From assembly GCA_907163375.1 (NCBI GenBank), contig CAJQUW010007115.1:62001-126000 (forward strand): 64,000 nucleotides of DNA, given 5' to 3'. Shown one piece after another: positions 10,701 through 20,342 of this stretch (position 1 is the stretch's first letter; each line of letters starts with the position of its first letter). Both the position numbers and the translations under genes were made by a program. The notes beneath the pieces are model-generated. The model did not search any database and had not been told where the DNA came from. It saw only the letters and a program-made list of their open reading frames with translations. The DNA is from Prostheceraeus crozeri (lineage: Eukaryota; Platyhelminthes; Polycladida; Euryleptidae).

Positions 10701-11611
10701 TGAGAACGTACATTGATATGAATTCACAAAAGAGAGCTCAATCAAGTACCAACTTTGAAAAGTCATTTTATAAGTTGAAAAATTATTCTTTATATGGTAA
10801 AACAAAGGAAAATGTATGACGAAGGAGAAAATTCAAATTAGTAAACAGCGTGGAACAATGTCGAAAATTATCAAATCATCCTCTCTATGTACAGCATAAG
10901 ATATTTGATGAAGATCTAGTTGGTGTGGAAATGTATAAACCTTCAATAATGTTGAATAAATTGATTTATGTTGGTCAGGCGGTACTTGACTATAGCAAAT
11001 TGGAAATGTACCAGTTATACTACAATGATTTAAAAAGATGTCCACTGATAAATAGAACGCGACTTTGTGGAGGTGATACCGGTAGTTTTTTCCTATGTTT
11101 GTACACCTCACCATCTGTCCACCTGGAGGATGTACTGCTATATTTTGGTGAAAAATTTGACTCTTCAAACTATGACAGTCATCACCGACTATACTCAACT
11201 ACAAACAGAGCCAGATTAGGTTGTTTTAAGGATGAGTGTGCGGGAAAGTTGCTTGAGGAAATGATCTTGATAAAACCAAAAATGTATTCAATGAATATCT
11301 AGATTCATCTTGTGATAGCATCAAGCGGGCAAAAGGAGTGCAGAGAGCTGCAGTTGAAAAATTACATCAATGATTATAGGACTGTGTACTACAGTGAGAA
11401 AGATACAAATGAGGAAATGACAATTATAAATTCAAAAACTCACGTAGTCACTACAAAAACATTTAGAAAGCGAGGACTTTCACTTTGGGAGGATAAGCGC
11501 TGTTGGTTAAATAAAAATCTATCTCTACCATATGGACACTATAGTTTAGGACTTCCCCCACCTTCAAAGAGAAGGAGATGCCTTCCTGCTACAGGTGACG
11601 TAGAAGTTTAA
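7775..11611 (+). pseudogene. Protein-primed family B DNA polymerase (Polinton pPolB), multiply broken
   Basis: This gene would replicate the element from its ends. From the ATG at 7775 come C2H2 fingers (CSKCGKSF, then in another frame CRKCPYETK at 7867, then CSRCGKTY near 8090), a segment AVINVHSNANNCFLYSV typical of Maverick polymerases, exonuclease motif I (VVYADIEC, about 9106), motif II (FFHNFKNYDSH, about 9510) and motif III (YLKLDVLLLADIFE, about 9985). Then follow polymerase motif A (YIDVNNLYGSSLSKSLP, about 10262), motif B (KNYSLYGKTKEN, about 10780) and motif C (GGDTGSFF, about 11075). In motif C the second catalytic Asp is Gly. The frame changes near 7855, 8770, 9310, 10150, 10400, 10820 and 11320. 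Stops fall at 9641-9643 and 11300-11302. The gene is non-functional as it stands. All motifs are in family order, so identity is secure. Confidence 0.92.
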
Positions 11612-11848
11612 GAAATTTAACAAAGTAAACTAAGCAATCACTACATTTCTGTATAGTTATACTTAATAATATATAGGTAGATTTACTATAAAATGAAATT
11701 TCTACATTTTTCCGATGTGTAGAAATAATTACTAAAACATAGTCCTACTATGAATTGAAGACGTAGCATTCAACATCATTCCGATATGTTGAGATGTAAA
11801 ATAGCAAGCTTTATGCAAACAAATAAATTTAGGTTTACATTTGAAAAC
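11612..11848. other. Intergenic spacer after polB
   Basis: AT-rich, with no coding signal seen. Repeated words such as TACATTTTTCCGATGTGTAGA and ACATCATTCCGATATGTTGA occur. Confidence 0.4.
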
Positions 11849-12391
11849 ATGCCTCATTACATTAGAACATGGAAATTAAATGACTCACAAAGCATTCTAA
11901 GAAAGTAGTCTTTCGTCATTTAATAACAAGTAGTAGTGGAAAACATCGCGGCGTTTGCATTAGCCTTGACGTATCATCTTCACTGAAAGACTTCGCTGAT
12001 CTGATTGACAACCATAAGACACGGATGAAGATTCCGCTCGATCAAAAGGTATGGATAAAGTGTGACTCTACCGTCAAGCTATACGTCCGTTCACCAAAGA
12101 GGGAAGATATTGACTATCGATTTTTCCGTTTCAGTGACGTCACATGGAGAAACTTTACAAGAGATACTACCACATATGATTTCATTCATTAAGGATGGAG
12201 GACATCAAGCGGATGGAAGTCGTGAATCGCATGTTAACTACAAAAGTAAACTCAAAACTCAATCTTCAAGAAATCGAGCGGAACATTCCCAATCGAAAGC
12301 AATAGTTATTAATAAAACACATGAAGCCGACAACGAATCTACATCTGGGAAGACCCTTAATGTTAACATGGAGGATACAGAGGATGGATAA
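11849..12391 (+). pseudogene. Frameshifted Polinton reading frame upstream of the TBP-like gene
   Basis: Three frames read in sequence like one protein: MPHYIRTWKLNDSQ from ATG 11849, then frame 1 from about 11899 to 12192 (SSGKHRGVCISLD, DQKVWIKCDSTVKLYV), then frame 2 from 12062 to 12391 (GETLQEILPHMISFIKDGG, ending NMEDTEDG). The last stop overlaps the ATG of the next frame (ATGGATAA at 12384-12391). It may be the N-terminal part of the same polypeptide as the TBP-like segment, separated by one-base changes, or a separate small gene. Its function is unknown. Confidence 0.45.
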
Positions 12392-12761
12392 ATATGTGAC
12401 TATCCTATTCTTTCCGAAAGGAACAATCCAGTGTGTTGGTGGATTCACTGATGCTGATCTACCATATCTACATTCTACGTTGGAAAATTTACTTAGAGAC
12501 TCATTATCTGAATGGGAAGTGAAGACAATGACTGTGCTATGTGAATTGAACTATCATTGTGACTTTCGTACAGTCACATCATCAAATAATCTCACTTATG
12601 AAGTGGAACTATTTCAAGCAGCACAGATGACTAACTGGCACCCATATCATGTTCATGTATTCCATAATGGAAAGATTGTGATAACCGGCATTAAAGACAT
12701 AAATGATGTTCCTCCCATCCTATGTGATTTGAGAAAAATATTTGTGAAATCTACATTGTAG
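12384..12761 (+). CDS. TATA-binding-protein-like domain protein
   Basis: A 125-aa frame resembles the saddle fold of TBP. It has two strands of the FxxGKxVxTG type: FFPKGTIQCVGG near residue 8 and VFHNGKIVITG near 91. They are about 83 residues apart, close to the roughly 90 expected for the two direct repeats of TBP. Just before the second comes LTYEVELF, the counterpart of the conserved YEPELFP segment. The protein is shorter than a TBP core (about 180 aa); the missing first strands might be encoded in the broken frame just upstream. An in-frame upstream Met at 12321 exists. The match was made by eye and a profile search is needed. Several genes of this element have TATATAAG boxes, so a self-encoded TATA binder would fit. 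Confidence 0.6.
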   Translation: MDKYVTILFFPKGTIQCVGGFTDADLPYLHSTLENLLRDSLSEWEVKTMTVLCELNYHCDFRTVTSSNNLTYEVELFQAAQMTNWHPYHVHVFHNGKIVITGIKDINDVPPILCDLRKIFVKSTL

Positions 12762-12879
12762 CTATGTAAATATTTAGAAAAGAACTGTACATTTGTAAAT
12801 ACATATTGAAATGTAAACGTGTTTTGCTTTCCCTCTAAACCCAGCGATTTGGAACATAAAACAAGGATATTTACATATA

Positions 12880-12893
12880 AATAAAGCTTTATT
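12880..12893. terminator. Palindromic bidirectional poly(A) signal
   Basis: AATAAAGCTTTATT is a perfect 14-base palindrome giving AATAAA on both strands, at the point where plus-strand early genes and minus-strand late genes converge. On the minus strand it overlaps the stop codon of the protease (12892-12894). Confidence 0.6.
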
Positions 12894-13353
12894 ACAAAAC
12901 AGATTCAATATACTTTGTAAGAATTACATCATTTTTATAGAAGTCTTTCGAAAAAAGTTGTAAAACACTTTTACAGTTATTTTTCAATGGTCTCTCGTTG
13001 ACAAAATAGAGTACATAGCCACCGCACATTAGAGATGTATTACTTTGAAGTGAGAACGATGTCACTTTCCTAACAGTCCAGGAGAACCTGTTCATCCATA
13101 GCGCAATGTCATGTAAGCGAGGTAGATTAAGAGAGTCAAAATATTCGGCCACTTTATGACGATTGATGTACACTGCAACCCAATGTTTACCAGGAAGATT
13201 GTTGCTGTCCGTATTGATGATAAGCGAACAAGGATAGAAAGGAATTGAATTAGGTAAATTATCTCTAGAAAAGACATCAAGAATTATTGTCTTGGAGTAG
13301 GGATGAGCATTCCCCATTTTCCTGAAGATTTCGGTGTTGCTTAGGTTACTCAT
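12892..13353 (-). CDS. Adenain-like cysteine protease (maturation protease)
   Basis: A 153-aa intact frame of the adenovirus-protease/Ulp1 (C48/C5) type, which in adenoviruses and Polintons cleaves capsid precursors during maturation. The catalytic residues appear in order: His57 in GKHWVAVYI, Asp73 in EYFDSL, Gln103 in SLQSNTS and Cys110 in LMCGGYVLYF. The usual second Cys of the CGxYC motif is Val. The size is a little under that of adenain (about 200 aa) but normal for Polintons. Its ATG overlaps the stop of the capsid gene by four bases (ATGA), suggesting linked expression. Confidence 0.88.
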   Translation of the reverse strand: MSNLSNTEIFRKMGNAHPYSKTIILDVFSRDNLPNSIPFYPCSLIINTDSNNLPGKHWVAVYINRHKVAEYFDSLNLPRLHDIALWMNRFSWTVRKVTSFSLQSNTSLMCGGYVLYFVNERPLKNNCKSVLQLFSKDFYKNDVILTKYIESVL

Positions 13354-14633
13354 CTCTGATAGCTGACAGCTACGTCTCGCATTCTCGTTATTTCAACTTT
13401 GCTATCATAGATAGCATAAATAAGGCAAGTAATTGTTTTCTTCAAAGGTGACTCAAATGATACCTCTAGTCGTAGATTACCAGGCTTTGTAACTCCTACG
13501 CTTTCACCACCTAGATCTGCATCTGCAGTGAGATTGTATATAATGAAGAAGTAACCATTTTTATACATATCCATTGTAATTCCACTTGAATCATCTGTGT
13601 TAAACATGCTCAGTGCAGTGAAAGTAGAACCATATTCACGTGCAAATTTACCTTCTTTAAAATTAGGCTCATAAGCTTTGCAAGATACAAATTTTTCATC
13701 CTGATAGAGCGCTAGTTTACTAACGTTAAAGTGTTGGAAATTAAATGGATTCTTTTGAAAAGCACCAATAAATGACTCATTTTCCACAAATTTGATATAC
13801 ACCGCCTTCGGCATCGCAGTGGGAAAAAGATTTGGGTAGGCATGAGAGGATGATCCCGCACCAATTGTGAAGTTTGTTAACACACTGTGATTAACTGGAT
13901 ATATTGCATTGTTTTTCCTCAATCCTGTCGCATGCTCGTTGATGACTGACGGGTTCATTGTTACTCGCCTTACATTGAACACGGTATTACTTATGTTGAC
14001 TTGATAGTTTGTAGCTCCAAAAGCCATTAACGCAAACTCAGGATTTGCACAAATAAATTTTATTTGCATTTTAACCTGCGATAGCAGATATCTAGATTGA
14101 CGAAGGAAATCAAGATAGACAGGTCCTTTCAAGTATAATTCCTTTGAATCCGCTGTTAAATCCATTCGTCTTTTTAACCCTGTATTTGAGACATCATCAA
14201 ATTTCCCTTGCTGATCATCATGCCAGCCGACAACTTGCAAATGTGACTGTTTAGCTTGCTTCTGAAATTGCGTCATTGCATTTATGTATGCTCCATAAGG
14301 ATATGCTCGATCCCCTCCTTCAATCTGTTTGTCATTCAATATTAAATACACATCTGAGAATAGACTGGCAATAGGAAGATTTGTCAATCCCACTTTATCC
14401 TTAGTTGAATCAATATTGGTACCATCAGTCTTCTTAATTTGTATACACAATTCTAAATCAATGGATTGGCAGTCAATATAATCTTGAGGATTAGCAGGTA
14501 TATCAAACTGAATAGGCTGCTGGTTACCATCGATATTTGTTGTGGGGACTATGTCTACAATAGTTGAGGTAATAATGTCAGTTTAATGAGGCGGTGAATC
14601 AAAGAAACACAAAGCCGAATTGATACTCTGCAT
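13350..14633 (-). pseudogene. Hexon-type (double jelly-roll) major capsid protein, one premature stop
   Basis: From the ATG at 14633 the frame is open except for one TAA (14583-14585, codon 17). The remaining 366+ codons to 13350 are uninterrupted. Segments typical of Polinton/adintovirus capsid proteins are present: DIVPTTNIDG and PIQFDIPANPQDYID near the N-terminus, then YLILNDKQIEGGDRAYPYGAY, RMDLTADSKELYLKGPVYLDF, QVKMQIKF and the C-terminal NLRLEVSFESPL. The protein would trimerise into capsomers. The gene lies 10 bases after the pX-like gene and overlaps the protease. No in-frame ATG follows the stop until after base 14300, so initiation downstream would lose the N-terminal strand. Confidence 0.85.
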
Positions 14634-14643
14634 CGTATTAGCT

Positions 14644-15123
14644 TTACAAATATGTTGTCTTCCTTCGTTTTGACTTGTTTCCCGTCGCTGTGGAATTTCG
14701 TTTGCGCTTTCTTGGTTTCACACGTCTTGATTTAGAACGTGCTGCTCTGGTGGGCTTTTTACTTTTCCTACGCCTTTGCTTAGTAACTCGGCCTGATCCA
14801 ACTTGTCTTGACTTCCTACGTTTCTTCCGAACTGTACGCCTCGTCTTTGTTAAATCATCTAATGCGTCTATGGCAGATTGCTGTGCACGCAATTTCATGG
14901 ATTCACCTATATTCTCCCCTTGAAGTGCATCAGCTGCAACATTTGCACCAAAGTCTAAAGCTCTGTTTCCAACCCGCTTCATGAATGTTACGCCATACTT
15001 TTTGAGTGTTGGGAGAACCATACGTCTTAGTGCACCAAATATGCCTCCTCCAACTTGTCGTCTACCTCCAGCAAACACGGGATAGCCGTTCTGATAGGAT
15101 GGACCACTGTAAATGCCTGACAT
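14644..15123 (-). CDS. pX-like basic virion core/condensing protein
   Basis: A 159-aa intact frame. The N-part has Gly-rich QVGGGIFGALRRM near residues 23-35, resembling the short GG-containing cleavage and membrane-active regions of adenoviral minor virion proteins. The C-terminal third is a Lys/Arg-rich tail (KKRRKSRQ, KPRKRKRN, KSKRRKTTYL) suited to DNA condensation. Polintons and adintoviruses carry a similar gene next to the capsid gene. It begins 43 bases after the penton gene and ends 10 bases before the capsid ATG. The call rests on composition and position more than on residue identity. Confidence 0.7.
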   Translation of the reverse strand: MSGIYSGPSYQNGYPVFAGGRRQVGGGIFGALRRMVLPTLKKYGVTFMKRVGNRALDFGANVAADALQGENIGESMKLRAQQSAIDALDDLTKTRRTVRKKRRKSRQVGSGRVTKQRRRKSKKPTRAARSKSRRVKPRKRKRNSTATGNKSKRRKTTYL

Positions 15124-15166
15124 TATGTCCTGTGGATAATTATAGATCCTACAATAGCGTAGAGCC

Positions 15167-16740
15167 TTAATCTCGTGTCCGAATGTGTAGTGTTAAAACA
15201 GTAACGCCACCACAGAATGGTGCTACTTCACCTGTGTCATCATGAATTGATATGTCAATTCTATTGATGACATTTCTGCTCATTGGTACATACATCGTGT
15301 TAAAAAATTCTCGATTGATTAGTTGCTTCCTCACGGATGAGAGCGGAAATGTGCGCAAAAGTGGGGATTCAATGTCACCAACCCTTGTATCTTCAATGAT
15401 GTTACAATAGACGTATAAGTTACTTATATCCCACTCTAATGATGGTGTTGTATCGCCAGTTGATATGCCTTCATAAATAGTTGATTTTAAGAATCCCAAT
15501 GTGGTCGTTAACACGCTATCCAGCTTGATAAGAGTTCTTCCCTACCTTTAGAATCATGCGTTTCTTATGTGGGTCATAAGAAAAGTGATATTCATCTGCA
15601 TCAAGGTAATCTACACCTAACTCATTTAACTTTGTACACAATTCAGATGGCGTTTTCAAGCTTTCAATATTCAAATTAACTCTTTTTACCAGTTCACTAG
15701 AAGTAGTCAATTCTTCACCCAAAATGTCTTCGCTGTATACATGGATATCCCATGAAACGTTTGTTGATGCTTTGAGTTTAGAAGAGGATAAATGAACCTT
15801 GAATGTATCATTTAATTCTGTCAGCAAAGGTGCGCTTTCAAGACTTTTAAACATCCCAAACATTTCAGATCCGAATTCAATAGCAGCGGACTCAGACCTT
15901 TCCAATGGTGTCTTTTTAGTAAAAACAATAAATTCTGCCTCCGTTTCAACAGTAAATAAAGTTACTTTCTTTCTTATATTCACAAGTCATTAACGTTTCT
16001 GGCACAGATCCTTGAATCTTTCTTGCAACGTCTTCAACACTCCTAATAACTTCAAATTGATTCTTTACTCGGATGCTCCTTTTTTGTAATGCATACAATG
16101 GGACGATTCTACATCGAAAATCAGTGACTTTCCTCTCCGAATTCCACCCACGTCCATTATACCAATACCTTGATGAGAATGTTGTTCTGGAATACCCTGA
16201 AGTATGACTCAAATCCTTACCCAATACAAGAAGAACATGCTTCCCTTCCTTCAACAATTTTGTTGACCCCTTTACGACTGGTCTGTAGAATTTATTCAAA
16301 GTCAGCTTGAAGAGATCATTTATTCGTTGAAACATTCTACCGATTTCCTTTTCTGTATCTTGCAACCTCATTGTGGGAACTTTAGAATCAAAAGTGGACG
16401 TTGTAAATGCCTTTTGAATTTTAATCATGTTTTGGACAGATGGTAGAGATGTTGAAAAAGGATGTAAGGTTAGATGATGAAAAGCCCATGTACCATGTAG
16501 ACTATTTTGAAATACGCGAAAGCAATCATCCTTCTCTCGCACTTCTTTATGTAATTCAAAATAGTTGTTTTTTAGCAAACTGATATCGTTGTAATAAGTA
16601 ATTTCAGTTAGAGCAACTTCATGGGGACCGTGCAGAGTAATTAGATTAGCGAATTCAACAGAGTATTGAGATGGTCTGTTGCCTGGGAATATCTTTGGGT
16701 TGCTATTGCTTGGAAGAATGATGTTGAAGTTAGTAGACAT
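15167..16740 (-). pseudogene. Penton (single jelly-roll minor capsid protein), frameshifted
   Basis: Three consecutive minus-strand frames make one penton gene of about 524 codons. The N-part from ATG 16740 begins MSTNFNIILPSNS and shows the family pattern FPGNRPSQYSVEF followed by HEVALTEITYY. The middle frame (15516-15983) includes LCTKLNELGVDYL. The C-part (15167-15514) has LYVYCNIIED, VGDIESPLLRTFPL, REFFNTMYVPM and DISIHDDTGEVAPFCGG, all typical of the Polinton minor capsid protein. Frame changes lie near 15950-15985 and 15515. It would form the vertex pentamers. A start at 16767 is possible, but the Met at 16740 fits the family better. Confidence 0.87.
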
Positions 16741-16780
16741 GTTGACCTCATATATGTAAGAAGTCACATGCTATATTAGC

Positions 16781-17854
16781 TTAAAAGCTACGAGTTTCTC
16801 CCACCTCCACATTTTGTAGATCCTGGTGCGTTATCCAACTATTGAATGAATCAGGATACCCTTTCCATTTAACTAGATATTTCCTTTGATTGCCATGACC
16901 TTTCTTCCTGATTATTTTAGCAATCATATAAACCCCGTCACTTCTGTCTACTACTTGCAATTCATATGAGTAAAATTTTCCTTCAATTGGATTACCATAG
17001 TAACCTATCAATTTGTACATGATGGGTCTAAATTTTCTATTTACTTCATCTACAAAAAACTCTTCTTCAGTCCAATTAGGTAGATACCCCTTCTCAAATG
17101 TAGACTTAACCTTCGAAATCCGAACTCTATCACCAACATTTATTTTCTTATCATTGGAAATGTTTTTCGCTTTCTTATCACACAATCGAAGCCATACATC
17201 CATTGCATTATCTGGGGTCGCATCTTAATAATACAATGATAGCTTTTATTGTAATTCTTAACAAATTTCTGCAACTCATCTAGCCAAACATGTGTATTTT
17301 TTGAAGTCAAATAGCGCCATATTTTCGTTTTCTGTGCGATTGAACCTCTCAAACATGGCAGCTTTATAAGCACTTTCAACGCTAAACAATTCCACATTAT
17401 GACTTTTGAGGAGCCTTCGAAAATGAGAGTTCTCAAATTCCTTACCTTGATCGGTCTGTATTCTTTGTGGAACACGCCCGTCATCGAAAATACTCTGAAA
17501 AGCCGCTTCAACTTCTGGTCCTCGTTTAGATTTCAGCGCACGTGCCCAAGCATAGCGAGATAAAATATTTATTACTGTTAAGATGTATTTATAGCCATCA
17601 TTGTAGTGTGATATCTGTTGCATATCAGCCAAGTCCGCTTGCCATTGACTATCTATATTGTTAACAACATATTTTCTCGTTGGAAAACGCTTTTTCGCAT
17701 TTTTGTGAAGAGTGTAAGTCGGTTGACTCCTTAACCACTTCTTGACTTTCTCTATTCCCACACCTGCTGCACGAGCTAGAACCTCCGGACGACTGAAACT
17801 TGCAGGGTGATTTAAGTCGTAATAAATCTTTCTGAGTTTCACTGCTGTACTCAT
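16781..17854 (-). pseudogene. Retrovirus-like integrase with C-terminal chromodomain, frameshifted
   Basis: The frame from ATG 17854 (MSTAVKLRKIYYDLNHPASF) carries an rve core with catalytic Asp74 (WQADLADM), Asp135 (IQTDQGKEF) and Glu169 (KAAMFERFNRT), a DDE triad with 33 residues in the last gap. The core frame fails near 17290. A second frame holds RYLTSKNTHVWLDELQKFV and YNKSYHCIIKMRP (about 17230-17320), and a third (16781-17203) holds the C-part. That last part ends in a chromodomain: MIAKIIRKKGHGNQRKYLVK, then WKGYPDSFNSWI. Two frameshifts make it a pseudogene. The enzyme would insert the element and generate the 6-bp duplication seen at its ends. It lies 40 bases upstream of the penton gene. 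Confidence 0.92.
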
Positions 17855-18076
17855 CGTCTTTGTTCTGATTTGCACGCGTATTACTCGCACAGCAACTGCT
17901 AACACAATTGATATCAACCTCTATACCCTCTTCTCCTTAACCTTCGAGCGCAGATTTCAAACAGCAGCAAAACTTTTGTAGCGACATGTTGAGAGAAGCA
18001 AAGCATATTTTCTATTTGCTTAATATTTACTATAATCCTTTCCAACACGCATTAAGCGCCTAGTAGCTCTTTTTGG
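17855..18076. other. Spacer between integrase and conserved protein gene
   Basis: About 220 bases with no coding signal recognised. Confidence 0.4.
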
Positions 18077-18670
18077 TTAAAGATCATCGGGATCATGAAG
18101 CTCTCGCTTGACCGCCATCGTGGGTGTTTTGCTTTTTGATCCATCTTGTAAGTGACCCTTTTCCAACTCATTCAAAGTCGGTCCTCCAATAATATTGTGT
18201 GGTACATTTTGATCAGATAAAATTTTCTGAAAATATGACCACCCTTGTGGTGCACCTAGTTTTCGCCTTACATCTCTGACAGCATATTGTAGAAGGTCAT
18301 CTATGAGACTATTTCTAATAACATCACCAGTTGTTTCATCTATTATCTCCCCTCTCTCATTGAACTTCACATGTGGATCAATGAAGTCAAATAATCGCTC
18401 AGCGCGCACACGATATGGTCGAGGTGTTGACAAGGTTATAAATCGTCGCAACTTATCACGAATCTGTCGCCTCTCATCAATGTTTTCTGCTGCTAACTGC
18501 ATTCGTCGATAGGGATCCTTTATCTTCTGAATTTCCATATCCTTTTGTGTTAGTTCCTTAAGTTGATTCGTAATAGGTTGATCTATATTTTTGACTTCTT
18601 GTGCACTTTGTAATGTAGTCAATTGTACATACTCCTCCTGAGGATTGACTACCATCTTTGAATACGACAT
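18077..18670 (-). CDS. Conserved Polinton protein of unknown function
   Basis: A 197-aa intact frame. After a charged, probably helical N-part (residues 40-75) comes TPRPYRVRAERLFDFI near residue 83, VKFNERGEI near 100, LIDDLLQYAVRDVRRKLGAP near 122 and a C-part with GWSYFQKIL and NVPHNIIGGPTLNELEKG. I recognise this arrangement as a gene that recurs in animal Polintons next to the ATPase, with no assigned role. Its position among virion genes suggests a structural or assembly function. The ATG at 18670 is the first in frame. Confidence 0.65.
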   Translation of the reverse strand: MSYSKMVVNPQEEYVQLTTLQSAQEVKNIDQPITNQLKELTQKDMEIQKIKDPYRRMQLAAENIDERRQIRDKLRRFITLSTPRPYRVRAERLFDFIDPHVKFNERGEIIDETTGDVIRNSLIDDLLQYAVRDVRRKLGAPQGWSYFQKILSDQNVPHNIIGGPTLNELEKGHLQDGSKSKTPTMAVKRELHDPDDL

Positions 18671-18708
18671 GTTTGTAATAATAAGGCAACAAAATACATT
18701 GCTTAAAA

Positions 18709-19340
18709 CTAGCTGTGAACCGAGAAAACTGTCATTGGTTCAACGGAATTAGGTATGATATTAGTTCGAAATCGAAGTCGTTCCGGACATTCCTGGGTTA
18801 GATCAATAAATAGATAGCCATGTGGTTTCTTAGTTACATCTTCATATATTTTTGAAAGAACTTTAGGTTATTGAGGTAATATCTGTCTACTGAGATGATG
18901 TATCTGACTGCTGTCTCTTGGATTTTTAGATATTGCTAAATAATGTGTATTCAAACTCCTAGTTCTTTGCTCTTTCCTTCCATCAAAAATGTTTTGGGTG
19001 ATATAGATTATGAAGGCTTCCCTATGATGCGCTGTCTGAATAAACATTTCAGTTACATCCTTCGATGATTTGCTTTCACGCAATAGATCATCTAGCACAA
19101 TTAAGTCACCTGCTTTGATGTCTTCAGCTGTCGGTAACCCTTGCTTCACATCATGACCTTTCTGACGAAGTGCAGAATGTAGTTGTGGTTGAAATATACC
19201 ATAATACCATTTAACTCTTTTAATTTCTTTATTAAACATCTCATTTCTAAATTGTAGTAATTGAGTTACAAAAGTAGTTTTACCGGACTGTGTCCGGCCA
19301 CACACATTGTGCGATCAGTGAATAGGTGAAAATCTGTCAT
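18709..19340 (-). pseudogene. Genome-packaging ATPase (FtsK/HerA, A32-like), frameshifted
   Basis: The central frame (18868-19305) has Walker A GRTQSGKT, Walker B LIVLDDLL (about residue 68) and a sensor-like IIYITQNIF. The N-terminal residues MTDFHLFTDRTMCV lie in another frame from ATG 19340, shifting by one base just before Walker A. The C-terminal segment (KPHGYLFIDLTQECPERLRF, ending EPMTVFSVHS at 18709) is again in another frame after a stop near 18868. The family pumps DNA into capsids. Two frameshifts break it, but the motifs themselves are intact. Confidence 0.87.
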
Positions 19341-19437
19341 CCTGAAATTTCAAAAGCTTTAAAGACCAACACCGACCAGTTTGCTTAGAATAAAACAAGT
19401 CATGTTTCATAACAACTTTATTTACATTTAGAAACTT

Positions 19438-20193
19438 TCATTTCACATTCACAGCATTTGTTTCCTCATCAATGTCAGCATTAAAATAACTTCTCGCGTC
19501 AATTTGAGCATCTTGGCGTTTCAATTTCAACTTAACACTCCCTTCCTTGGATTTCCGTCCCCGCTTTTTGCATTCTTCAACATCCTTCCCATCTTTTGAA
19601 GTAGGTTTATCGATGGTGATTAGACACTCATCAATCGGCATTGGCTCATAAACCAACTGTAGAACTTTCATTTGTAACGATGCCACTTTTCCGGTTGAGC
19701 CGTGACCACCAATGTATAGTCCGTTGACGTGTATTAAACCCATGTATCGTCCGCGCTTCAGATCATCACACTCCATTGTATTTCCAAGTAGATCGAATGC
19801 TTGACAGTGTTCGGACAATTTCAAGAATAGCGTATCGAACTCGGGTAATTCCTTATAGCCAATTCCTTCCTCTAACGCCTTCCTCCAATGTGTAGGAGCA
19901 CTTTCGGGCAACACAACGCATTCCTTCGCCAAAGAGTCGATGGTTTTGAGTATCATCTTCTGCCATTTCGGAAAGGTCACTCGCATTTGTCTCATGTTGC
20001 TATATCCAGATGAAGACATACCATTACTGTGGAAAAATGGAACTTGAAGGTAGAAACCATCGTCACCATAGCTCAACGTTTGGAAGTAAAAGGTATTTCC
20101 AATCCCTTGAACCTTCCTTGTCGGTCGGAATTTAAAGAGATCACGTTCAAATGAGTCGCTCTCTTCTCCAACTATAAACATTTTTTGAGACAT
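19438..20193 (-). CDS. Conserved 251-aa Polinton protein, possible DNA-binding role
   Basis: An intact frame from ATG 20193 (MSQKMFIVGEE). The first 190 residues look globular, with FYLQVPFFHSNG near 46 and YMGLIHVNGLYIGGHGSTGK near 150. The tail is charged with a basic stretch (KKRGRKSKEG) and an acidic end. I do not recognise the family firmly. Position and the basic tail would suit a single-stranded-DNA-binding or replication accessory protein, but that is inference. A TATA box lies about 90 bases upstream on the same strand. Confidence 0.55.
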   Translation of the reverse strand: MSQKMFIVGEESDSFERDLFKFRPTRKVQGIGNTFYFQTLSYGDDGFYLQVPFFHSNGMSSSGYSNMRQMRVTFPKWQKMILKTIDSLAKECVVLPESAPTHWRKALEEGIGYKELPEFDTLFLKLSEHCQAFDLLGNTMECDDLKRGRYMGLIHVNGLYIGGHGSTGKVASLQMKVLQLVYEPMPIDECLITIDKPTSKDGKDVEECKKRGRKSKEGSVKLKLKRQDAQIDARSYFNADIDEETNAVNVK

Positions 20194-20280
20194 AATTCAA
20201 TGTTGTACTTATTCGGAGCTTTTCAACCGTCAGCGATGAATGATAGCTTGAAAGTGATTGAAGAGTACAAGCGCATCTCT

Positions 20281-20288
20281 CTTATATA
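20281..20288 (-). promoter_or_regulatory. TATA box for the 251-aa protein gene
   Basis: Minus-strand TATATAAG about 88 bases upstream of the ATG at 20193, followed by GAGATGCGCTTGTACTC, a plausible start region. Confidence 0.6.
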
Positions 20289-20342
20289 CATATTCACATG
20301 AGTCATCAATCAATGATGACGTGTCAATCCATGATTCATCGT

